From the NCBI GenBank assembly GCA_030829545.1, contig JAURAI010000007.1, positions 26,867 through 90,866 of the forward strand: a DNA stretch of 64,000 bases. Reading direction: 5' to 3'. Of this stretch, positions 8,908 to 19,128 are shown in pieces. This stretch comes from Candidatus Poseidonia sp. (GTDB lineage Archaea > Thermoplasmatota > Poseidoniia > Poseidoniales > Poseidoniaceae). Both the position numbers and the translations under genes were made by a program. A model generated the notes under the pieces. The model worked only from the letters and a program-made list of their open reading frames with translations, made no database searches and was not told the origin of the DNA. The stretch's first letter is position 1; each line of letters begins with the position of its first letter.

Positions 8908-11900
8908 ATGACCGATGGGAAGGCAGGAACGCTATTGGCCGAGCACAACCCTTTGCTTGGCCTTGATATTCCCCGTCTTGAAAAGGAAATGGAATCCTAT
9001 CATCAGTGGCTAGACGAGCACGCAGATGACGCTTACCGAATCGCAGAACAGGCCCGTTCGCTTGGGTACGACCCCCGAGATTATGTCGAAATCCCTCGTG
9101 CATCAGACCTCGCTGGGCGAACTGAAAAACTCCTGGTTGAACATTTAGAAGGCTACGAAGTTGCTGATGACATACGGAACTTGCTGCAAGAACATGATCG
9201 TGAAACGACCTCAATTCTGATTGCTCAGTCTGTCTCAAGAGGCTTTCGTGAGCAAGGTTATGATTTGGAAAAATCGATTGATGTCGGCCTTCGGGTCGGC
9301 CTTGCAGTGTTGACAGAGGCCGTTCTTGTGGCTCCTCTGGAAGGAATCAGTGAGGTACGCTTGCTCAACAATATCGATGGCTCACAATTTGTTTCTGTTC
9401 ACTTTGCAGGTCCGATTCGGGCTGCAGGGGGAACTGCCCAAGCTCTAGCGGTTCTGATCGCGGATATGATACGCCGCGAATTGAATGTAGGACACTATCA
9501 ACCAACTGACCCGGAAGTAGAACGTGTCAAAGAAGAATTTGGACTCTACCGAGGCAACCTGCAATACCGCCCACCGCCTCATGAAATCGATGAAATTGTT
9601 CGCGCTTGCCCGGTCATGATCAACGGTGAATCCACCGAGCGCATTGAATGTGCAGGTTATGGTAACGTTCGTAATATCGATGAAGCCCGTATTCGAGGCG
9701 GTGTATTGCTCGTTATTGGAGAAGGGATGTGTCTAAAGGCTCCAAAAATTCAGAAACACACCGAACGACTTCAAGTGCCTGGATGGGATTTCATCACCAA
9801 ATTTGCTCTTCGAGGCAAAGAATCAGATGATGCATCTGAGACCGCATTCAAGAGCAAGCAAGTGGAACCAATCACGAAGTTCATGAAAGACATTATCGCA
9901 GGCCGACCGGTCTTCGGTGGGCCACTTCAAGCAGGTGGATTCCGCCTTCGCTACGGACGCGCTCGACCCTCGGGTCTCGCGGCGGCATCCTGCAATACCG
10001 CATCGATGCTGGCCTTGGATGACTTCATCACCATCGGGACTCAGATGAAAATCGAACGTCCCGGTAAAGCCTGCGCCATCACGCCGTGTGATGAAGCAGA
10101 AGGCCCGTGGGTTATTTTGGACGATGGGCATTTCGTCCGTATCGACGACCCTGCAAGTTATTCCAAGTTGAAAAGCCGCGTCAAACAAGTGTGGGACAAC
10201 GGCGAATTGGTGATTGGTTACGGCGAATTCATGGAGAATAACAAGCGGTTGGTACCAGCGGGTTATTCAGTGGATTGGTGGGCCAGTGACGTTCTTGAGA
10301 ATCTCGATACCGAAGCAGAAGTAGAGGCATTCATCGACATCTTGGGAGAATCACGTTCAACATGGCCGTCAGGTGCTCCGGGATTACGCCCGGAAGAGGT
10401 GGACGATAGCAACCAGCAATTTCTGGTTCGGTGCGCATGGCATCAGCAACTCCGGACCAAACGATTGGATTGGTCAACCGCTCAAATCATAGCGAAAAAA
10501 TACGCCACATCACTGACATCACCTCATAATCCTTGGTTCAGAGATTTACCCATTGAATGGCTTCCACCTCTTCTTGATTTGCTGGAATCAGCCACCATCG
10601 AGCAAGGGCAAGCACCTTCATTGGATGACGGTATTCGGGTTGAACCTCGCCGCTGTGCCCGCCAAATGCGTCTACGAGACGCAGTGAAAGGATGGCAGGC
10701 AAGTGCCTTGGACGAACTTGCACCTGAAGTCCTTCCGGATTTTGATTCCGTTGACATTCCAGGGCCTCAACTGCGACCACTGCCAGCGATTTTTTCATCA
10801 TCATTCCCTGAAGGTTGGAGTCTTATCCAGCATGGATTCCCGAAAGCGGCCATGATGTTGCTTGGATTACCGCATGTGCAAGAGGGTGACGATCTCGTTG
10901 TTCTTTCAGGTTGGGAAGCACTGCTCGAAGCCTTTGGTTTTGGGGCCGAAGGGGAAGAACCTCTTCGTAAGAAGGATGCAAAGAAAGTGGTCAACGACCG
11001 AATTGCGACACTGCGCGATGCCAAAGAACTTCTTGACGAAGAGCGAGAGCGCCTCAGCATCCTCGAGAAAGAACGAGCGACCATCCGAATCGCATCGGAG
11101 ACAGGTGCGCGCCAGCGCGGACTTGGCATTACCGAAACCGATCAGGTGGGGCGTGATGCTGCGGCTTCCGTCATCAACGAAGGTCCAAGAGATCCGCAAG
11201 GCTACCTCGCTGCTCAACGAATGGAGGACGAATTGGCTGTTGATGGTATTCTTCCCTTGGTCCGTACACTGTCTGATTTCCGCTGGGAACACAGCGCTCC
11301 GGTTCGAGTTGGATGCCGGATGGGGCGGCCAGAAAAGGCGGCTGCTCGTGTCATGAATCCAATGACACATTCGCTTTTCCCGATTGAATTGAACGGAGGT
11401 AATCAACGTCTGTTGAACAATGCACTCGACAATGGCACCATCCGTGTTCAAGTTGGACGTCGCGTGTGCAGCGTATGCGACAAGGAATCACCGTTCATTC
11501 GTTGCCATCATCGTGCGCTGAATGATTTCGGAGAAGAGAAAGCTGGTGAAGCATGCGAAGGACGAACTCATCCAAAAGCAGCACACTCAAAGGCCCGGCG
11601 ACGCGGTGAAGTACAGAGCATAAGGATGGCTGAAATGGTTGAGGATGCCAGAATCCGTTTGGGAATTGACCGGCTGCCAAATCAAGTCAAATGCATGAAG
11701 AAACTCAACAGCAAAGAGCAAACACCCGAGCCCATTGAGAAAGGAATTCTAAGGGCAAAACATCAACTTCCTGTCTTCCGTGACGGTACGGTACGATACG
11801 ATATGAGCGATGTGCCAGTCACGCATTTCAGGCCTCGTGAAATCGACGTCCCTTGGAAGACGCTTCACGGGCTCGGATATACCCATGATTACACCGGCAA

Positions 11901-13008
11901 GCCACTCGAAGATGACGAACAGGTGCTCGAATTGTTCCCTCAAGACTTCATTGCGGCTCGTGACGCAGGTGATTTCTTTTTGCGTGCGGCGAATTATATT
12001 GATGAATTATTGACCCGATACTACGGCATGGAGCCGTATTATAATGCCGACAAACCATCAGATTTGGTGGGCCATCTCATCTGCGCTCTTGCCCCTCACA
12101 CAAGTGGAGGTGTTTTGTCACGCATCATCGGTTGGGCAGATTGTTCAGGAGGCTATGCCCACCCGCTCTTCCACGCAGCCAAGCGAAGAAATTGTGATGG
12201 CGATGAAGACGCCATCATGTTGCTCATGGATGGCTTGCTTAATTTTAGCAGAGAAATTCTGCCCGCAAATCGTGGCGGTCAAATGGATGCACCTCTGGTG
12301 TTGACCACGCGTCTGAACCCCACTGAGGTGGATAAAGAAGCACTGAACGTGGATTCTGCATGGTTCTATGAACGGGATTTCTATGAAGCCACCCTGCAAC
12401 AACCGCATCCCAAAGACATTGCACACCGCATGGATTTCGTTGAAAGGCGGTTGGGGAGCGTCGCAGCAGTACGCGGCTATGGCTTCACTCACGACTGCCA
12501 TGCTCTTGACCAGGGCCCGGCCCTATCTGCCTACAAAACACTGGATACGATGATTGACAAAATGAACGGGCAACTCGCCCTCGGTCACCGCCTGAGGGGC
12601 GTTGACGTCCGACAAGTCGCATCGAGTGTTGTGCGCTCTCACTTCCTACCCGATTTGCGTGGAAACCTCAATGCCTACGGTCGGCAGAAAGTCCGCTGCC
12701 TCAAATGCGGACATTCCTATCGTAGGATGCCTTTGGCTGCCCATTGCATTCAACCCAAGAAAGAGACGGGGCGGGGACTTTCAAGCATGGGCGTTGCAAA
12801 ATCAGAAGGCGGCCAATGCAACGGCAACCTTGCGCTCACTGTATCGGAAGGTGCGGTTCGAAAATACATTGCAGTGATGCAGTTCGTTATGGACCATTAC
12901 GGGGTGGATTTGTACACCCGACAAAATGCAAATTGGCTCGCTGATAGCGCTGATTCACTGTTTAACAACGATCGAGCCAAACAACTCTCCCTCTCAGATT
13001 TCCTCTGA
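8908..13008 (+). CDS. polC: DNA polymerase D large subunit DP2
   Basis: 1366 aa. DP2 is the catalytic subunit of PolD, the euryarchaeal replicative polymerase. The catalytic NCDGDED motif supplies D1097 and D1099. Other landmarks are the N-terminal conserved block EVRLLNNIDGSQFVSVHFAG, the FAGPIRAAGGTAQALAV stretch, GRPEKAAARVMNPM, a zinc site starting CSVC at 854-857, and a second zinc site with CLKC at 1264-1267. No intein blocks are seen; the length is accounted for by family regions. Its partner, small subunit DP1, is not in this window. Divergent from pyrE; the 3' end nearly touches a convergent membrane-protein gene. Confidence 0.96.
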   Translation: MTDGKAGTLLAEHNPLLGLDIPRLEKEMESYHQWLDEHADDAYRIAEQARSLGYDPRDYVEIPRASDLAGRTEKLLVEHLEGYEVADDIRNLLQEHDRETTSILIAQSVSRGFREQGYDLEKSIDVGLRVGLAVLTEAVLVAPLEGISEVRLLNNIDGSQFVSVHFAGPIRAAGGTAQALAVLIADMIRRELNVGHYQPTDPEVERVKEEFGLYRGNLQYRPPPHEIDEIVRACPVMINGESTERIECAGYGNVRNIDEARIRGGVLLVIGEGMCLKAPKIQKHTERLQVPGWDFITKFALRGKESDDASETAFKSKQVEPITKFMKDIIAGRPVFGGPLQAGGFRLRYGRARPSGLAAASCNTASMLALDDFITIGTQMKIERPGKACAITPCDEAEGPWVILDDGHFVRIDDPASYSKLKSRVKQVWDNGELVIGYGEFMENNKRLVPAGYSVDWWASDVLENLDTEAEVEAFIDILGESRSTWPSGAPGLRPEEVDDSNQQFLVRCAWHQQLRTKRLDWSTAQIIAKKYATSLTSPHNPWFRDLPIEWLPPLLDLLESATIEQGQAPSLDDGIRVEPRRCARQMRLRDAVKGWQASALDELAPEVLPDFDSVDIPGPQLRPLPAIFSSSFPEGWSLIQHGFPKAAMMLLGLPHVQEGDDLVVLSGWEALLEAFGFGAEGEEPLRKKDAKKVVNDRIATLRDAKELLDEERERLSILEKERATIRIASETGARQRGLGITETDQVGRDAAASVINEGPRDPQGYLAAQRMEDELAVDGILPLVRTLSDFRWEHSAPVRVGCRMGRPEKAAARVMNPMTHSLFPIELNGGNQRLLNNALDNGTIRVQVGRRVCSVCDKESPFIRCHHRALNDFGEEKAGEACEGRTHPKAAHSKARRRGEVQSIRMAEMVEDARIRLGIDRLPNQVKCMKKLNSKEQTPEPIEKGILRAKHQLPVFRDGTVRYDMSDVPVTHFRPREIDVPWKTLHGLGYTHDYTGKPLEDDEQVLELFPQDFIAARDAGDFFLRAANYIDELLTRYYGMEPYYNADKPSDLVGHLICALAPHTSGGVLSRIIGWADCSGGYAHPLFHAAKRRNCDGDEDAIMLLMDGLLNFSREILPANRGGQMDAPLVLTTRLNPTEVDKEALNVDSAWFYERDFYEATLQQPHPKDIAHRMDFVERRLGSVAAVRGYGFTHDCHALDQGPALSAYKTLDTMIDKMNGQLALGHRLRGVDVRQVASSVVRSHFLPDLRGNLNAYGRQKVRCLKCGHSYRRMPLAAHCIQPKKETGRGLSSMGVAKSEGGQCNGNLALTVSEGAVRKYIAVMQFVMDHYGVDLYTRQNANWLADSADSLFNNDRAKQLSLSDFL

Positions 13009-13009
13009 T

Positions 13010-13624
13010 CTAGCGAAGAGGTTCGCGCCAAATGACATCTTCTCCTTCGGGCATGATGACGTCTGGCATGCCTTGCTGAATGCTCTTGAAGGGCGATTTT
13101 TCGGGCTTTGAAACATCATCAGTGCTCCCTCGTTGGGCGAGGCGTCGGAGCCCTTGTTCAAGGAAGGCCGTAGCGACCAGCAGCGTGCTGAGAAGTACAT
13201 GGCCGTAGATTTGGAAGGGGGCAAAGGGCTGAATCCAAATGTACTGCTCAACGGTGACACCTTCCTCCAATTGCGTTTCCATCACATAGGTTCCGGGTTC
13301 CAAATCTCCTTCCCAACTGGGGAGGGCCTCACCGAGTTGACCGCTCCATGAAGCCACCACCGTTTCATTGTCGAGTCGAAGCGTGTAGCTCAGGTTCGCT
13401 TGGTCAACGGTTGAACTCGCAAAGGAGACAGTGAGTCTGGAAGGCATGGCTGCATCTGAATTGAGGAAGGGGGCAATCTCAACTTCTCGGAAGTGTTCGA
13501 AATTTAATTCAGTGTTGACCTCATTGGGGGCTTCTTGCTGAGCGACCCCCGTCCAGAGTGCATTGACGACCAATAATGCGATGACCCAGAGCAAAGGATT
13601 GACCCATCCCGCTCGCTTTGCCAT
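13010..13624 (-). CDS. Uncharacterised two-segment membrane protein
   Basis: 204 aa. A first hydrophobic segment spans about residues 10-28 (PLLWVIALLVVNALW). A 110-residue Thr/Ser/Glu-rich region follows that reads like an extracytoplasmic beta domain. A second membrane segment spans about 142-160 (GHVLLSTLLVATAFL), then a basic cytoplasmic tail. No recognised family. It is the last gene of a minus-strand pair after the MptE-like gene and ends one base from the convergent polC stop. A TTAAAAATAT stretch lies only a few bases before the ATG, closer than normal for a TATA box, so the true start could be further in. Confidence 0.6.
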   Translation of the reverse strand: MAKRAGWVNPLLWVIALLVVNALWTGVAQQEAPNEVNTELNFEHFREVEIAPFLNSDAAMPSRLTVSFASSTVDQANLSYTLRLDNETVVASWSGQLGEALPSWEGDLEPGTYVMETQLEEGVTVEQYIWIQPFAPFQIYGHVLLSTLLVATAFLEQGLRRLAQRGSTDDVSKPEKSPFKSIQQGMPDVIMPEGEDVIWREPLR

Positions 13625-13691
13625 GGATATTTTTAAGGCCCCGCCTTCTTATGCTTATGTTCAATTCCACGGTAACATTCTAACAGGGTAT

Positions 13692-14411
13692 TCACGCCTT
13701 CCACGAAGAATGGAAGTTGTCAAGAATCGTTGCCATCCACTCCAATTTCCGTAATTTCTGCGCCGGGTCAGTCACTCCAGACCATTCCCCTACCTGTTCA
13801 GTTGAATATCCTAAGAAGGTGAATTTGTCCTCATCCCCTCCCAAAAACGAAACCAAACAAACGGCCCTGTCTCCATCGGTAAATCCACCGACATTGAGCA
13901 TACCATCGTAGATTTCATCGGTTTGATGTGTCAACATCACTGGAGGTTGGTACTTTGCCCATTGCGGGAGAAGTGTTTCCAAACGACTTTTGTTGTCTCC
14001 GTGTGCGTGAACCACCATCGGCGTACCTCGTACAGCGGCTTCCTGAAGATGAACACCGCCATCCAGGTCGGTGACGACAACGAGGACATCAACGAGCCCT
14101 GCACAGGCGCCGACAGAGCCGTCCGCTGCGACAAAAACAGTCCCCTGGCTCCAGTCACGGTCAAGCATACTTCGTTTAGTGGCAGCGCCAACAAATACGA
14201 TTTTCTCTGCCGCCTTGAGTGCTGCCGTTAACGATTCCAAAGCGGCTTGCCTGCCCTGTCGGTTCCATGAGGATAGGCCAAAAGGTGCTTCAGAATTGAA
14301 CCGTTGCAAGAGCCCTTCAGCGCTCTCCTGATCGTCACGATAGTCCCATCCAAAATCCTCTCGAATTTCATGCTGGATGGCGATGCGTTCGCTCAACTTC
14401 AGCGCATCCAT
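13692..14411 (-). CDS. MptE-like 6-hydroxymethyl-7,8-dihydropterin pyrophosphokinase
   Basis: 239 aa. The archaeal MptE/DUF115 family transfers pyrophosphate to 6-hydroxymethyl-dihydropterin in the pterin (folate or methanopterin-like) pathway. Visible family features are a KIVFVGAA strand-loop, VAADGSVGACAGL, the VDVLVVVTDLDGG strand with acidic residues, and VVHAHGDNKSRL. Length is typical. It is divergent from priL with a 78-bp gap. In an aerobic heterotroph the likely product is a folate-type cofactor, which is inference. Confidence 0.78.
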   Translation of the reverse strand: MDALKLSERIAIQHEIREDFGWDYRDDQESAEGLLQRFNSEAPFGLSSWNRQGRQAALESLTAALKAAEKIVFVGAATKRSMLDRDWSQGTVFVAADGSVGACAGLVDVLVVVTDLDGGVHLQEAAVRGTPMVVHAHGDNKSRLETLLPQWAKYQPPVMLTHQTDEIYDGMLNVGGFTDGDRAVCLVSFLGGDEDKFTFLGYSTEQVGEWSGVTDPAQKLRKLEWMATILDNFHSSWKA

Positions 14412-14489
14412 GCCCTTGCGAATCCCCTAGAGGTCAAGAATCCACCTCCGAGGTTGAACTTCATAATCTGTGGCCGATGTCGTCCCCTT

Positions 14490-15755
14490 ATGCCGGTCCC
14501 CACGACGCCTCCGACGCTCGTGGACGAGGTGACCTTTGCACGCTATCCTTTCTTGCCCCAAGCCGGAGATTGGATACGGAGCATGGCCCAACGGCACACT
14601 ATTGACCTCAACGAATTACTTGACGGCCCTTGGATGGAAAAAGCCCGCCAAAGGGCGCGTATTCGACTGGTTGACTCCATTCAATCCAAAGAAGGAGTAC
14701 AGGTCGTAGGGGGGGATATTCACACCGAAGAAGGGCGTTTGATCGAGGCGTTTTCATTCTATTATGCTCGCCTGGTGATGTGCGCGAGTGAGGACGAGCG
14801 ACTCATTGCACGTTGGGCTCAAGCAGAAGCCGCAAGGGCCGAACAGTTGCTCATTCAAGATACCGCCAATCTCGCTCCAATCGCACATACATACCTCTCC
14901 GAAGTGGAATTACTGGAGGAAACTCAAGCGGTTGGCTTGGTCGCAAACCAAGGCATGAGCATGCGGCAACTCCGTCAACAATCATCGTCGGTTTGGCGGG
15001 TTGGGCTTTCGGATTTCATTGAAATATGCCCGAAGATAACCGGACACCGCTGGCGTTTGCCGAACGTTGATATCGAAAATGGATGGGTCAAACTTCACAA
15101 TGAGCGGCAGTATGCCTCGTCCGCCAAACTCGCACGACTCCTGAGGGAACGAATGAAGGCAGGTATTGAAGCTGAGGCACTTGAGAAAATGAGCGAGGTC
15201 ACCACCGACCTTGCAGTTCGTTTGGCTGAACCAGTTGGTATGATTCGTAACTTGATGGCGAACAAAACGAGTGAAGCCATTGCATTGGTCGGGGCAGAGG
15301 AAAGCGATTGGCCTCCTTGCATGCAAAAAACGCTTGGAGATCTATCCAACGGCATCAACGTCAACCACTTTGGCCGTCTCTTCCTCGCTTCAATGGCGGC
15401 CACCTTGGCCCTCCCGCAAGAGTCGTGCGTGGGCTTTTTCCGCGGCGCTCCAGATTTCAGTGAGGCAACGACATCATACCAGGTTGCGCACGTCTACCAG
15501 AACGAATACACCCCCGCGGGATGCGGGAAACTCAAAGTGAACCACAATTGCCCCGTTTTGCCGGGCGATAACAGGACCTGTGACCAGCCTTGGATGGACC
15601 ACCCACTCAAATACATCAGAGCAACACAACGGTGGAAACGACTGACAGGACGCCAAGAAACCTCAACAAAGAGCGAGGATGTCAATACCGCCGGTCCGTC
15701 GAAATCAAACGATGAATCACAACCATCAACATCGGATAAGGCAGATTCTGATTGA
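14490..15755 (+). CDS. priL: DNA primase large subunit PriL
   Basis: 421 aa from the ATG at 14490. PriL holds the 4Fe-4S cluster and assists PriS in RNA primer synthesis. Cysteines at 277, 313, 345 and 354 (this start) match the cluster set, in contexts DWPPCM, QESCVGF, TPAGCG and NHNCP. The GAPDF block and SYQVAHVYQ between the second and third cysteines are conserved in PriL. The frame extends upstream to 14304, but that stretch overlaps the divergent mptE gene and does not resemble the family. The last 40 residues are a Ser/Asp-rich tail. The acyltransferase gene follows after 18 bases. Confidence 0.88.
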   Translation: MPVPTTPPTLVDEVTFARYPFLPQAGDWIRSMAQRHTIDLNELLDGPWMEKARQRARIRLVDSIQSKEGVQVVGGDIHTEEGRLIEAFSFYYARLVMCASEDERLIARWAQAEAARAEQLLIQDTANLAPIAHTYLSEVELLEETQAVGLVANQGMSMRQLRQQSSSVWRVGLSDFIEICPKITGHRWRLPNVDIENGWVKLHNERQYASSAKLARLLRERMKAGIEAEALEKMSEVTTDLAVRLAEPVGMIRNLMANKTSEAIALVGAEESDWPPCMQKTLGDLSNGINVNHFGRLFLASMAATLALPQESCVGFFRGAPDFSEATTSYQVAHVYQNEYTPAGCGKLKVNHNCPVLPGDNRTCDQPWMDHPLKYIRATQRWKRLTGRQETSTKSEDVNTAGPSKSNDESQPSTSDKADSD

Positions 15756-15773
15756 GTTCGGAGATTTCTCTAA

Positions 15774-17390
15774 ATGCTAGGAAATGAACATCCTCCCATG
15801 CGCTGGCTACGCGACCCTGCACGTGATGGTGCTGGGCGTCTCCCACTTTCGTACCGAATCAAGCGCAGATTTTTCAGATTTCTAACAAAAATCTGGTTCA
15901 GAGAAATCAACATCGTCGATGATGAAAACCTTCCTCCAGAAGGCGGTGTTCTCTTCATCACGTGGCATCCGAGTGGATTGATTGACTCGATGCTTATGGT
16001 GGCCACCTTGCCCGGGGAATTGACCACTGTAGCGAAGCATACGCTGTTTAGACTCCCTGTCCTTTCACACATGTTACGTGCCTCAGGCGTCGTTCCCATC
16101 GAACGCCCACAAGATTCTGCTGACAAAGATGCCTCGAGAGCAAGGAACAAAGCCACGCTAGGTGGCTTGGCCAACCGTTTGGGTGAAGGGGGGCGCGTTT
16201 TGATCTTCCCTGAAGGGGTAACGCACGCAGATTCAGAGGTCAAGCGGGTACGTTCAGGCGCTGCTCGCATGCTGCTCGCAGCGCGCAGAAAAGCAGCGGC
16301 TGAAGGAATGGCTGAGCCACAACTTGTCCCGATCGGCCTGCACTATTCAGAATCTCAAACCTTCCGTGAACGCGCAGCAGTGGTCATTGAGCGTGCCATG
16401 CACTTACCTCCCATTCCATCATTCGTGGAACATGAAAGCGAACAAGAGGACCTCGACCGGCAATGGGTCGATGAGGTAACTGAAGCCATTGAAGTGGAAC
16501 TCAGGCGAGCCAATCTTTCGACGACATCGTGGCTCGAACGCACCATGATTTGGAAAGGCCGTAGTTTGGCTTATGCTGAAAAACAGAGGTTGGCGGGTGG
16601 TTCACTGGTCAAACCAAGTTATGCTGAATCGGTTCTTGGTGCCCGTAGATTGAGGGCAGGATGGGAATACATGGCCAAGGAAGAACCACAACGTACCCAA
16701 CAATTAGCGGATGATTGCGAATCCCACTTTGCAGAATTAACACGTCGGGGCATGACTCCCTACGATATTGATGCACGCCCGGAGAAAATCAATTTGTTTG
16801 GCTATTGTAAGGCCCTTACGATTTGGCTTTGGGCGTTGGTTTGGATGTTCGGCCTTGTGACATGGGGTGCCATTGCGGGAAATTATGTGCCCTACAAATG
16901 CAATGGTTTGCTCAGTAGGTTGATGAAAAAGCGCAACATTGATTCCTCTGTTTTAGGTTCGATCAAAGTTCTCTCTGCCGTTGTCTTTTTCCCTCTGTGG
17001 TGGATGCTCGCCTCTGCGTTTATGACTTGGTCGCTTCTTGATGCCACCAGTCCAGTCAACGCCTTGCTCCTCAGCCATTGGTTGTTGGAAAGCATCACTC
17101 GCTTGCCCTCGGTTCTCGTCTTCACGGTCTTCTTGTTGTGGTGGCCTATTTCTGCCCGCATCCATCTCAAATTGTACGCTCGTTTGGTACGCGGATGGCG
17201 TGACGTCAAGCGCTGGAATATTTGGAAGGACGAGGAAACGGATTGGTCCTCGTTGGTCGAGCGGCAACGTGAACTCGCCGCTCGATTGGTGGAGACCGGT
17301 TCTGGGTTGGTTTTGCCCGGCGATGAGGACTGGGTTGACCCACCAACAGGCATGGACGACTCAAGCGTCGTCAAATTGCGTTCAGCGTGA
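15774..17390 (+). CDS. PlsC-like 1-acylglycerol-phosphate acyltransferase with C-terminal membrane segments
   Basis: 538 aa. The acyltransferase core shows HPSGLID at 65-71 (spacing H-x5-D, one residue longer than the textbook H-x4-D) and the glycerolphosphate-binding FPEGVTH at 145-151. These are PlsC/LPLAT family motifs for transferring acyl groups to a phosphorylated glycerol-type acceptor. After about residue 280 comes an extra region with three probable membrane segments (about 345-370, 400-425, 440-465). Fatty-acyl transfer is not part of normal archaeal ether-lipid synthesis, so the real acceptor is unknown. It likely forms an operon with priL. An alternative ATG lies at 15798. Confidence 0.77.
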   Translation: MLGNEHPPMRWLRDPARDGAGRLPLSYRIKRRFFRFLTKIWFREINIVDDENLPPEGGVLFITWHPSGLIDSMLMVATLPGELTTVAKHTLFRLPVLSHMLRASGVVPIERPQDSADKDASRARNKATLGGLANRLGEGGRVLIFPEGVTHADSEVKRVRSGAARMLLAARRKAAAEGMAEPQLVPIGLHYSESQTFRERAAVVIERAMHLPPIPSFVEHESEQEDLDRQWVDEVTEAIEVELRRANLSTTSWLERTMIWKGRSLAYAEKQRLAGGSLVKPSYAESVLGARRLRAGWEYMAKEEPQRTQQLADDCESHFAELTRRGMTPYDIDARPEKINLFGYCKALTIWLWALVWMFGLVTWGAIAGNYVPYKCNGLLSRLMKKRNIDSSVLGSIKVLSAVVFFPLWWMLASAFMTWSLLDATSPVNALLLSHWLLESITRLPSVLVFTVFLLWWPISARIHLKLYARLVRGWRDVKRWNIWKDEETDWSSLVERQRELAARLVETGSGLVLPGDEDWVDPPTGMDDSSVVKLRSA

Positions 17391-17474
17391 TGAAACGAAG
17401 GGATTCATTGACTTCAAAGCACAAGGGTTTGAAAGAAAGAAGGTCAGTGGGCCTGCCAAGGAGGAGAGACGAGC

Positions 17475-18596
17475 ATGACGCGCACGCTGGTGTTAACCGT
17501 AGATAGAGACAACGACTTGGGGATTAAAACCTCCATTCGTGGGCCTGTTGTCGGCCGACGCAACGTCCTCACTGCTGCCCTCAAGTTGGGTATTGCAGAC
17601 CCCGAAGAAAGCGATACCAATGCCATTTTGGGCGCGCTATCAAAAAATGACGAACTCGTAGAAGCCAAAGGCGAGGACGATGAGATTGAGATTGCCATCC
17701 TAACGGGCGATGAAAAAGTTGGCATGCGTTCAGACCGAGCGGTAGCAGCTCAATTGGAAGAAGTCGTCTCAGCGTTCCAACCCGACCAGGCCATCTTGGT
17801 GACGGACGGCGCGGAAGATGAAAGCGTGCTTCCCATCATACAATCGCAAGTCCGAATTGATCACGTGAAAAAGATCATTGTTAAGCAATCCAAGGGGATT
17901 GAAGGGACCTATTATTACATCGTCAAAGCCCTTGAGGACCCCAAATGGCGCTCGAAAATCATGATTCCTTTCGGAGTCGTCATGGCCATCATGGGACTTG
18001 GCATCATGCTGCCCAATGAGATTGGCGGCGTGGTCATTGGCGCCCTCCCCCTCGTTGTTGGTCTTTACATCTTCAGCAAGGGTGCTGGTATTGAATCAAC
18101 CGTGAACAGAGTCATCCACGAGATGAGAGAAAACGCGGACGCTGCCATGTTTTCTTCCCTGCTCTGGACTGCGACGCTCTTCAGCGCTATTTTCGCAGTT
18201 GCAGAGGGATGGCGCGCCTTTGGTGTGCAAGACGGCCTCGCAGAGACGCAATCTGTCCTTTGGCTCACCGTGATACATTCTTCCCTCGCATGGACGGTGA
18301 TCGCTTTCCTTACCTCCACTGCTGGGTTCATGCTCTTGCGCCTCAAGCGAGGTTCGTTCTCAGGGAGTTTGATCGTTCTCAGCGTATTTGGCATGGTCGT
18401 CTACTCATTCCTCAACACTGCCCTCGACATCGCTATTCGAGTTCTCGATGGAACGTCCTATGTGTTCAGTGTTGAAATGATTCTCAACGACCTCACGACT
18501 CCTCTTATCTGGGTCGTGGTTCTTTGGATGGTCACTACGATTGTGCGTACCCTGCAGGCCAAACAGGCTCAAGCAGACCGTTATTGGGGAATTTAA
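17475..18596 (+). CDS. DUF373 family archaeal membrane protein
   Basis: 373 aa. The N-terminal 130 residues form a soluble alpha/beta domain beginning TLVLTVDRDNDLGIKT, containing GPVVGRRNVLTAA and later VSAFQPDQAILVTDGAEDE. The remainder carries about six membrane helices. This is the DUF373 family, widespread in Euryarchaeota and of unknown function. A GGAGGAG ribosome-binding site lies eight bases before the ATG. The 84-bp spacer after the acyltransferase suggests either a separate unit or the tail of that operon. Confidence 0.8.
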   Translation: MTRTLVLTVDRDNDLGIKTSIRGPVVGRRNVLTAALKLGIADPEESDTNAILGALSKNDELVEAKGEDDEIEIAILTGDEKVGMRSDRAVAAQLEEVVSAFQPDQAILVTDGAEDESVLPIIQSQVRIDHVKKIIVKQSKGIEGTYYYIVKALEDPKWRSKIMIPFGVVMAIMGLGIMLPNEIGGVVIGALPLVVGLYIFSKGAGIESTVNRVIHEMRENADAAMFSSLLWTATLFSAIFAVAEGWRAFGVQDGLAETQSVLWLTVIHSSLAWTVIAFLTSTAGFMLLRLKRGSFSGSLIVLSVFGMVVYSFLNTALDIAIRVLDGTSYVFSVEMILNDLTTPLIWVVVLWMVTTIVRTLQAKQAQADRYWGI

Positions 18597-18674
18597 GCAA
18601 TCACTGGATTTCTGGCTTAGAATACCAGAACAGCCACCCTCAAGGGCTAAAGCATCTTGGACCCTACCATCATC

Positions 18675-19097
18675 ATGGTGGAGATTCCGCAGCACGAATT
18701 GAACAACCTTGCATCCATGGACGGTTACGAAAAGATGCTTGAGATGGACCGTCTTTGCAGGGTCTACCAAATAGACGAGGCCTCGATTCAAGCCGCACTC
18801 GCTCATCTAGCAACTCCTCAGCCCGCATCAACAGTAGCGCCCTCAGACTCTGCTTCCTGGGATACCTCCTACAAAGAAATCCCAGATGTCGCGCCTTCTC
18901 CTTCAAGGCCAACACTGGTTGACAAGCAACAATTCCGATTCGAGTATGATCCCAGCCGTGATGCAGCAGACCGCCGAGAGCAAGTTGCCCAGGCCATTCT
19001 TTGTTCAGCTTGCGGCGTCGCCCTTGGCATTCCCGACATTCGCCCCATCAAAGTAACATGTCCTTCATGCATGTTTGAAGCGACCTACACGGATTAA
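18675..19097 (+). CDS. Small zinc-ribbon protein, unknown function
   Basis: 140 aa from the ATG at 18675; a TTG six codons upstream is a weaker option. The N-terminal 50 residues are helical (HELNNLASMDGYEKML). A Pro/Ser/Thr linker follows at about 60-85. The C-terminus carries CSAC and CPSC pairs separated by about 20 residues, a zinc-ribbon pattern. The spacer before it (18597-18674) shows nothing clear. The downstream gene starts 31 bases after its stop. The family is not recognised; a nucleic-acid or protein-binding adaptor is possible. Confidence 0.6.
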   Translation: MVEIPQHELNNLASMDGYEKMLEMDRLCRVYQIDEASIQAALAHLATPQPASTVAPSDSASWDTSYKEIPDVAPSPSRPTLVDKQQFRFEYDPSRDAADRREQVAQAILCSACGVALGIPDIRPIKVTCPSCMFEATYTD

Positions 19098-19128
19098 GAG
19101 GGGGCTTCTTGAGGGATGGATAAGAGGG

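Noticed and set aside
8908..13008. Intein in DNA polymerase D large subunit
   Set aside because: The 1366 residues read as continuous family sequence; no splicing-block motifs (C/S start, HN end) were found.
14304..14489. Longer start for PriL
   Set aside because: It overlaps the divergent MptE-like gene, and the added residues do not resemble primase large subunits.
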